DNA of 15,664 bases from Acanthamoeba lenticulata (lineage: Eukaryota; Discosea; Longamoebia; Acanthamoebidae), in NCBI GenBank assembly GCA_002179805.1, contig NAVB01001962.1, forward strand, positions 1 through 15,664, in the 5' to 3' direction. Each line of letters begins with the position of its first letter. Position 1 is the first letter of the stretch. The notes under the pieces are model-generated. The model searched no databases and was not told where the DNA came from. It saw only the letters and a program-made list of their open reading frames with translations. This document shows positions 9,669 to 15,664 of the stretch, one piece after another. Both the position numbers and the translations under genes were made by a program.

Positions 9669-12600
9669 TCAGTTAGCTTGCTTGCCTTTGCCATTGGCGC
9701 CCCGTTGCTTGTTGTGCCTCTTCTTTCCTCCTCGCTTCCGGTTTCCACGCTTGGGAGTGCTAGCCGTCGGCGTGTCCTCGCTTTGTCCCTTGGTGGGATC
9801 GCTCTCTTGGTGCGTGTTGTTGTTCTCCGTAGACGCGTCGACGCTCCTGTCGTGCTCCTCCGTCTCTTGGTGCGGTTTAGGGCAGCCGTCCACGGTCCGT
9901 GGCTCCGGTGGCTCACCAACAGGCAAAGGCAATGGCTCCACTTCGGTCTCGCTCTCGAGTGGTAGCGCAACCCCGGCGGGAGTGGCCTCAGGCTGCGGGC
10001 TGGGCTCCTGTGACGTCAGCTTGGCAGTCTCCGTCTCGCAGGTGTCATCGACGCTCTCGCTCGTCTCGGCCTGGATGTCACGGAGCTGCGGGCAAGCAGT
10101 TGCCAGAGAGATCTCCTCGAGAGCTCGAGTCCCAGCAGCATTATCCTGATGTTGCCCTTTGTCGCCCTCGCCTTCGATCACATCAGTGGCATCCGAGTCG
10201 AGGTGGCTCTCCACCACCACGAAGGCGGCCACGATCTCCTCCACCTCGTCATCGTCTTCATCTGGCAAGGGCGCAGGGTCTTGTGGCTCCTGGGCCGCCG
10301 GTGCCTCGTCGAGCTCGGGGGTCGTCACCGCAGTGTCCTCGTCCTCCTGGGCGACCGCAGGCTCACGCTGCTCGCGATCTTCTTCCGTGTCGCAGGCCTC
10401 GAGCAAGGCCTGGTCGCTGTCCTCCTCTTCCGCCTTCTCGTCCTCCTCAAGCGGCACGTCATCGAGCGCCGTGGCGGAATTGGTGTCCACATCCGGCGTG
10501 TCAAGCACAGACTCCACCTCCACATGTGGAGGCTGGACAGGTTCAGACGGTTCTTCCGCGGCGGTGAGGCAGGTCTGTTCGCCACAGGCCGGCTCCTCCT
10601 CGGTCTCGTCCGTGTCGCTGAGCGGCATGCCCGAGGCAGCATTAGCCGCACAAACCGAAGCGCAGTCCTCCTCGGCTCTGGCTTCTTGCGCATCCGACTC
10701 ATTGGCACCGATGTCGACGACAGCAGCAGCCAGCGCAGCCTCCGTTTCGAGCTCATTGGCCTGGTCGACGGCGTGATCTGGCGCGCGGGCAATGTCCTCA
10801 CCGTGCTCATCGTCATGATCGCTGTCGGTCTTCTCGACCGCGACTTCGCCTTGGCCCTCGCCCGCGACTTGTTCGTCAGCGTCGACCTGCGTGTGATCCT
10901 GATCGACCGCGGCCTCGAGCGGCTTCCCGACGGGTGCTGACCAGGTCTGCAGAGCCAGCTCCATGCGGTGGAAGAGGGCCTCGGCTCGCCTCTTCTCGGC
11001 CTTGCGCTCTTGCCGCATGGCCTCCCACTCTGCCCGGAAGGCGGCCACCAGCTCACCGGGCAGCCTTGGCTCCGCGTCGGCGGTTTCCACGTTGGGCACG
11101 TCGTCCTCCTCGAATTCCTTGACCAGCCGAGCGACAGAAGCGTGCAGCGAGACCTCTTCGCGCATTTCTTCCTCTGGCTCAGCCCCAGCATGGGTGTCGA
11201 GTTCGGCTTCGGCTGTAGCAGCGGCGTCAGAGTCGACTTCGACTTCGGCTTCGGCTTCGGCTTCAGCATTGACTTCGGTCTCGACGTCGACTTCGACCTC
11301 AGCATCAGCTTCGGCTTTAGCATCGACTTCGGTCTCGGCGTCGACTTGGACCTCAATTTCAGCTTCGACGTCAACGTCAATGTCAGCATCAGCATCAGCA
11401 TCAGCATCAGCATCAGCATCAGCATCAGCATCAGCATCAGCATCAGCATCAGCATCAGCATCAGCATCAGCATCAGCATCAGCATGCTGGAAATCCTCGT
11501 CTTCGCTCTCCACTTCGACAACGACGCCCTCTTCCACCGACTCCTCCTCCTCCTCCTCCTCCTGCTTCTCCACGATCGCGGGCAGGGCGGTCGTGTTGAC
11601 CTCCTCGGGGCAGTCGTCCTGCGGCGGAGCGCCAGCTGACCGGGCGCGAAGGGCCTCCTCGTATTGTTCGCGAAGGGCCTCGTTCTGGGCACGCAGCTGG
11701 GCCACTTGGGCTTCCCACTGCTCGCGGAGCTCGTCGAGCTCGATGCGGTGCGCCTCGAGGCTGCGCTGGTGCAGCTGGCCGGCCTCGTCGACCTGCTCTT
11801 GCAGCTCGTCGCGCGTGAGCGAAGCCTCCTCGAGCTTCCACTCGCGCTCCTCGAGCTCCTCGCGCAAGTCCTCCAACTGCTGGTGCAGCTTTTGCTCGCG
11901 CTCCTTGGCCTCGTCGAGCTCGACCTCCATGGTGGCCCTGGCCACGCGGATCTGCGCGAGTTCCTCGTCCCGCTCGTTCAGCTTAGCCTTGAGCTCTTCG
12001 ATGAGCTCCTCGCGCTCGTTGTCGTCCTCCGCATCGTCATTCCCTCGCGAGCCGTGTTCGCGCGCGGCGGCCAGCTCGGCCTGGGCCAGGGCGAGCGCCT
12101 CCTTCCGGGCGGCGAGCTTGGTGCGGAGGCGAACCTCGGCCGAGTGGGACGAGTCGAGAGCCTGCTCGAGCCGCGCGACTTCATGCTCGAGGCGGCCGAC
12201 CCGTTCCTGCGCCTGTTGTGCGCGATCTGCCATGAGGTCAAGCCGCTCGACCAGCTCGGCTCGCTCGGCGTAGACCTTGGCGTAGAGCTTCTCCTTGTCC
12301 AGCAGGCTCTGTCGCAGCGTCTCCTTCTCCTTCTCGAGGGCTTCGATCTCTGGCCCGCCCTCTGCCTCGCGCCGCCTCTTGCGGCCGCTGGGCGAGGCCG
12401 GCGCCGCGTCGCTTCCTGTGCTTGTGCTCGGCATCGACGCGGCGCTGGCGCTCGACGTCGGAGCAAAGTGGAGACCGTCGCACATGAAGTTGTGCGGGTG
12501 AAGCCCGGGGCGGATGAGGCCCGCCTCGGCAGCGCACGCATAGTGGTAGCGCTGGCGGCAGTTGGTGAGACGCCCGACCACGCCGAGCGGCGAGCCGGGG

Positions 12601-13463
12601 CCGTGGTCGGCGCCCTGTCGAACGCAGCCCGTGCACCGGAGCGACGCGTTGGTGCCTCCACACCGGGCGCACCTCTGGGCGTAGAAGGACGGAAGGGAAG
12701 AAACTCGTCAACGCCCCTGGACCATGTTTTGATCCAGCAGCATGGTGGGCAAGACGTACGAGACAGGAAGGCGCGGACGCGAGCTCGTGCCAAGGGAACT
12801 GGTTGCTCCACCTCCCGCACTGGGCGTGGACGTACACGCCGCGGCCGGGCGAGGATGACGAGTAAAACGGCCCGAGAAGAGGGGCCTGCTCGCCTGCTGC
12901 ACCACCAGGTGAGCTTCAATCGATTGAACTCGAGCGGGCAACCATGGCTGAAGGGGAGGGGGGCACGCACTTGCTGTTTGAGGGGGTTCGTGGCACAGTG
13001 CGCACCGCGCTGTGGACGAGTCTGTGGCCTTGCATGGCGCACAGAAGCCGCACACGAACGCGGCGTCAGCCATGCGAATGTCTTCTTCGTCATCATCGCT
13101 GGCAGAGTGGGTGTCGTCGTCATCATCTGACGCGTCGTCGTCGTCTTCCGCCGTTCGGCGACGTCTCTTGGGCAAAGCCTTTGGGCTGGTGGCGGCGGGT
13201 CGCACACAACTCCGGTGAAACAGACGAGAACAGCGCTCACACGAGACCGCGTCGTGCCGCCCGGCAATGCAAGCGCCACGGCAGAAGCCACATGGGGTGC
13301 TCTTGCGCTGCGTCTTGTTGTTGGCGCTCGGGAGCGCAGCCAGCTCCGGCAAAGGGCAGGCCTTGTCCTCGGTCCACCACCAGCGCGCAAGGGCTGGGTC
13401 GGTGCGGGAAGTGGTAGTAGTGTCTTCGTCTCGGAATTTGCTCATACTTGCAGGCGTACTCAT
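9669..13463 (-). CDS. PHD finger / zinc knuckle / extended PHD coiled-coil protein, probable chromatin factor
   Basis: A probable nuclear histone-reading protein, about 1210 aa. Exons: 13463-12971, 12893-12760 and 12674-9669, joined by GT-AG introns at 12894-12970 and 12675-12759. PHD 1 uses Cys58/61, Cys75/78, His83/Cys86 and Cys138/141; an Asp/Glu- and Arg-rich loop (about 97-130) is inserted inside it. Splicing then assembles a zinc knuckle (Cys154/157, His187/Cys190, with LLGPFY and [11 protein letters not shown]) and an extended PHD (Cys211/214, Cys222/225, Cys248, His253/Cys256, Cys274, His278). This order is the PZP module of the AF10, BRPF and JADE families. A Glu/Leu/Arg-rich coiled coil follows at about 315-555, then an acidic region with an Ala-Asp tract (about 607-640), a long Glu/Asp-rich half and a Lys/Arg-rich tail that could be a nuclear signal. 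The start is the first ATG of the frame; Met7 is an alternative. The zinc ligands are seen; the chromatin role is inferred from the family. Confidence 0.8.
11383..11484. repeat. 17 perfect 6-bp units (tcagca) encoding an Ala-Asp tract
   Basis: Seventeen uninterrupted copies of tcagca on the plus strand, read on the coding strand as alternating Ala and Asp codons in the PHD coiled-coil protein (residues about 607-640). The bases at about 11210-11382 are a degenerate continuation with Glu/Val/Asp/Ala codons, as expected for an older part of the same expansion. Confidence 0.95.
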
Positions 13464-13598
13464 CGCGTACACCGCTCTCGGATAGATAAAGAAAGAGGGC
13501 TGATAACAAGAAGACCCATTTTACAGCCTCTGCCTCGCCGGTGCGCCACAACGCCGGTTGGATAGCACTACCCAGCCGAAGCAACCCAACGGCTGGAG
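13464..13598. promoter_or_regulatory. Upstream region of the PHD gene and 3' flank of the small gene
   Basis: This 135-bp gap between minus-strand genes must contain the PHD gene's promoter and leader. On the coding strand a pyrimidine-rich stretch lies about 30 nt upstream of the ATG. No TATA box or perfect AATAAA was recognised. The role rests on position only. Confidence 0.35.
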
Positions 13599-14073
13599 TC
13601 AATTAAGGAGGCTGCCCACGTGCTCCTGTAGCGTGTAATTCCATTTTCTATGCTGTTTTCTTTTTCCTTCGTTGCGTACAGAAGAGAGGTAGCTTGTCCT
13701 GTTCCTCACGAACATGCGCTTTTCTAGAACTTCACGCCGGCATTTCCTAAACCATCCTTTCTTGTGGGCACTACGTGTGTTTTGCACAGTTGCGGCAAGG
13801 GCGAATACTACGAGCATGACTGATCTTCGCGCCGAAGCAACAGGCATACCCAGCATGATTACCTTGCCTTGCTCGTCCAACATCCTTATGTGCCTGAAAT
13901 CTTGCAGCTGCTCGCTTGTTGCCCACCACAGGTTCTACGACCAGGTCAGCATTATCCAAACGTCACCCTCGTATGAGGACTTAATTTCAAGACCAACCAC
14001 GAGAAAGAACAAACGAGGGTGTTGGTGAGATCACACTCACGTCGTCTCCGCATGAACGCCTCAAGGGCAGCAT
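13599..14073 (-). CDS. Small two-exon protein of unknown function
   Basis: Not a family I recognise. Exon 1 is 14073-14041, starting MLPLRRSCGDD. A textbook GTGAGT donor opens an intron (13935-14040) that has a ctgac branch-like site shortly before a TAG acceptor. Exon 2 (13934-13599) continues in phase 0 with NLWWATSEQLQDFRHIRMLD and stays open to a TGA, giving about 122 aa. The middle holds a weakly hydrophobic stretch (SVMLVVFALAATV, possibly a membrane segment). The C-terminal half is Lys/Arg-rich. Support is the strong donor, the clean phase and the protein-like sequence across the junction; no homologue is known to me. A second intron could begin after DEQGK (GTAATC donor), giving a different, shorter C-terminus. 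It is divergent from the UDP-glucose pyrophosphorylase gene. Confidence 0.4.
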
Positions 14074-14362
14074 TTTCGACTTCAAAAGCGAAGAAATTTC
14101 GCGCCAAGCGTACCCGCCACGCACGTCCCCGGGTTGGGGCCCCGGCTTTAAACTCGGTCGCGAGTGTCAGTATATCCGCATCAGACTCCTCAGCAGGACA
14201 AGCAAGAGCAACCTTCACTCGCACCACAACACAGAAACCACCAACGGGACTCGAGAAAACCCGTTCTCCCTTTTGCCCTTCTCTACACAGCAACTTCTGT
14301 CAACTCTCCTCGCGCCCACCACTTCTTTCCAACTTTGCCCCACATCACACACACACACAACC
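14074..14362. promoter_or_regulatory. Shared divergent promoter region
   Basis: A 289-bp gap between the 5' ends of the small minus-strand gene and the plus-strand UTP-glucose-1-phosphate uridylyltransferase gene. It holds a palindromic GGGGCCCC (14136-14143) next to TTTAAA (14147-14152) and a tatatcc a little further on; either could serve as a TATA-like element. About 14260-14360 is a pyrimidine-rich leader with a (CA)7 run at 14346-14359 just before the ATG. A 5'-UTR intron ending near 14290 (tctctacacag) is possible. Promoter activity is inferred from position. Confidence 0.45.
14346..14359. repeat. (CA)7 run just upstream of the UGP start codon
   Basis: Seven CA units ending three bases before the ATG at 14363, at the end of a pyrimidine-rich leader. 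It is presumably in the 5'-UTR. Confidence 0.75.

Positions 14363-15664
<1,302 letters not shown>

Noticed and set aside
11383..11484. Possible CRISPR-like array
   Set aside because: The units are 6 bp with no spacers and lie in an open coding frame; this is a microsatellite.
10963..12273. Plus-strand Ser-rich open frame of 436 codons
   Set aside because: The Ser runs are the antisense reading of Ala/Glu/Asp codons and the 6-bp repeat. The minus strand carries a coherent coiled coil in the same bases.
11664..13130. Long plus-strand open frame of 488 codons opposite the PHD coiled-coil gene, and similar long frames at 198-974 and 4040-4942
   Set aside because: They are mirrors of GC-rich, codon-biased minus-strand genes. 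Their translations are low-complexity or Arg/Gly/Val-rich with no domain, whereas the minus strand shows clear motifs.
13861..14000. A possible tRNA, suggested by ggttctacgacc
   Set aside because: The apparent T-arm does not pair as a 5-bp stem, and no acceptor stem or anticodon arm could be drawn around it.
13714..14028. Plus-strand open frame of 104 codons in the gap before UGP
   Set aside because: It has no recognisable domain and overlaps the minus-strand spliced gene, which has better splice signals and sequence character.

Overview
The window looks like nuclear DNA of a free-living amoeba, most likely Acanthamoeba or a close relative. The exons are GC-rich, with strong G/C third positions that leave many long open frames on the opposite strand. 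Introns are dense, short (about 60-110 bp) and mostly GT-AG, and intergenic gaps are short. One gene is a very large receptor that joins a bacterial-type solute-binding ectodomain to kinase and nucleotide cyclase domains, an architecture typical of Acanthamoeba. The organism is inferred from gene style; no marker gene proves it. All exon boundaries were read by eye from splice signals, frame continuity and family motifs.

Layout, left to right. (1) 1-1142, minus: 5' part of a TBC-domain (Rab GTPase-activating) protein that runs off the left edge. (2) 1348-2622, minus: a five-exon phytochelatin synthase of the short bacterial-like type, catalytic triad intact, about 322 aa. (3) 2722-9239, minus: a 16-exon gene for a membrane receptor of about 1721 aa. 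It has a signal peptide, two PstS-like binding modules, an EGF-like module, one membrane helix, a TKL kinase, a class III cyclase-like domain and a second TKL kinase. (4) 9669-13463, minus: a three-exon nuclear-type protein of about 1210 aa. It has a PHD finger, zinc knuckle and extended PHD finger, a long coiled coil, an (Ala-Asp)n tract encoded by a perfect 6-bp repeat, and a basic tail. (5) 13599-14073, minus: a small two-exon gene of unknown function. (6) 14363-15664, plus: UTP-glucose-1-phosphate uridylyltransferase, cut by the right edge.

The genes do not look like a functional cluster; they are independent housekeeping, metal-stress, signalling and chromatin genes. Five lie head to tail on the minus strand with gaps of about 100-430 bp, and the sixth diverges from the small gene across a 289-bp shared promoter region. 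The most notable gene is the receptor. Each of its 15 introns can be placed so that the frame stays open from start to stop, and its cyclase domain appears to lack one metal-binding aspartate and the usual purine-selecting lysine.
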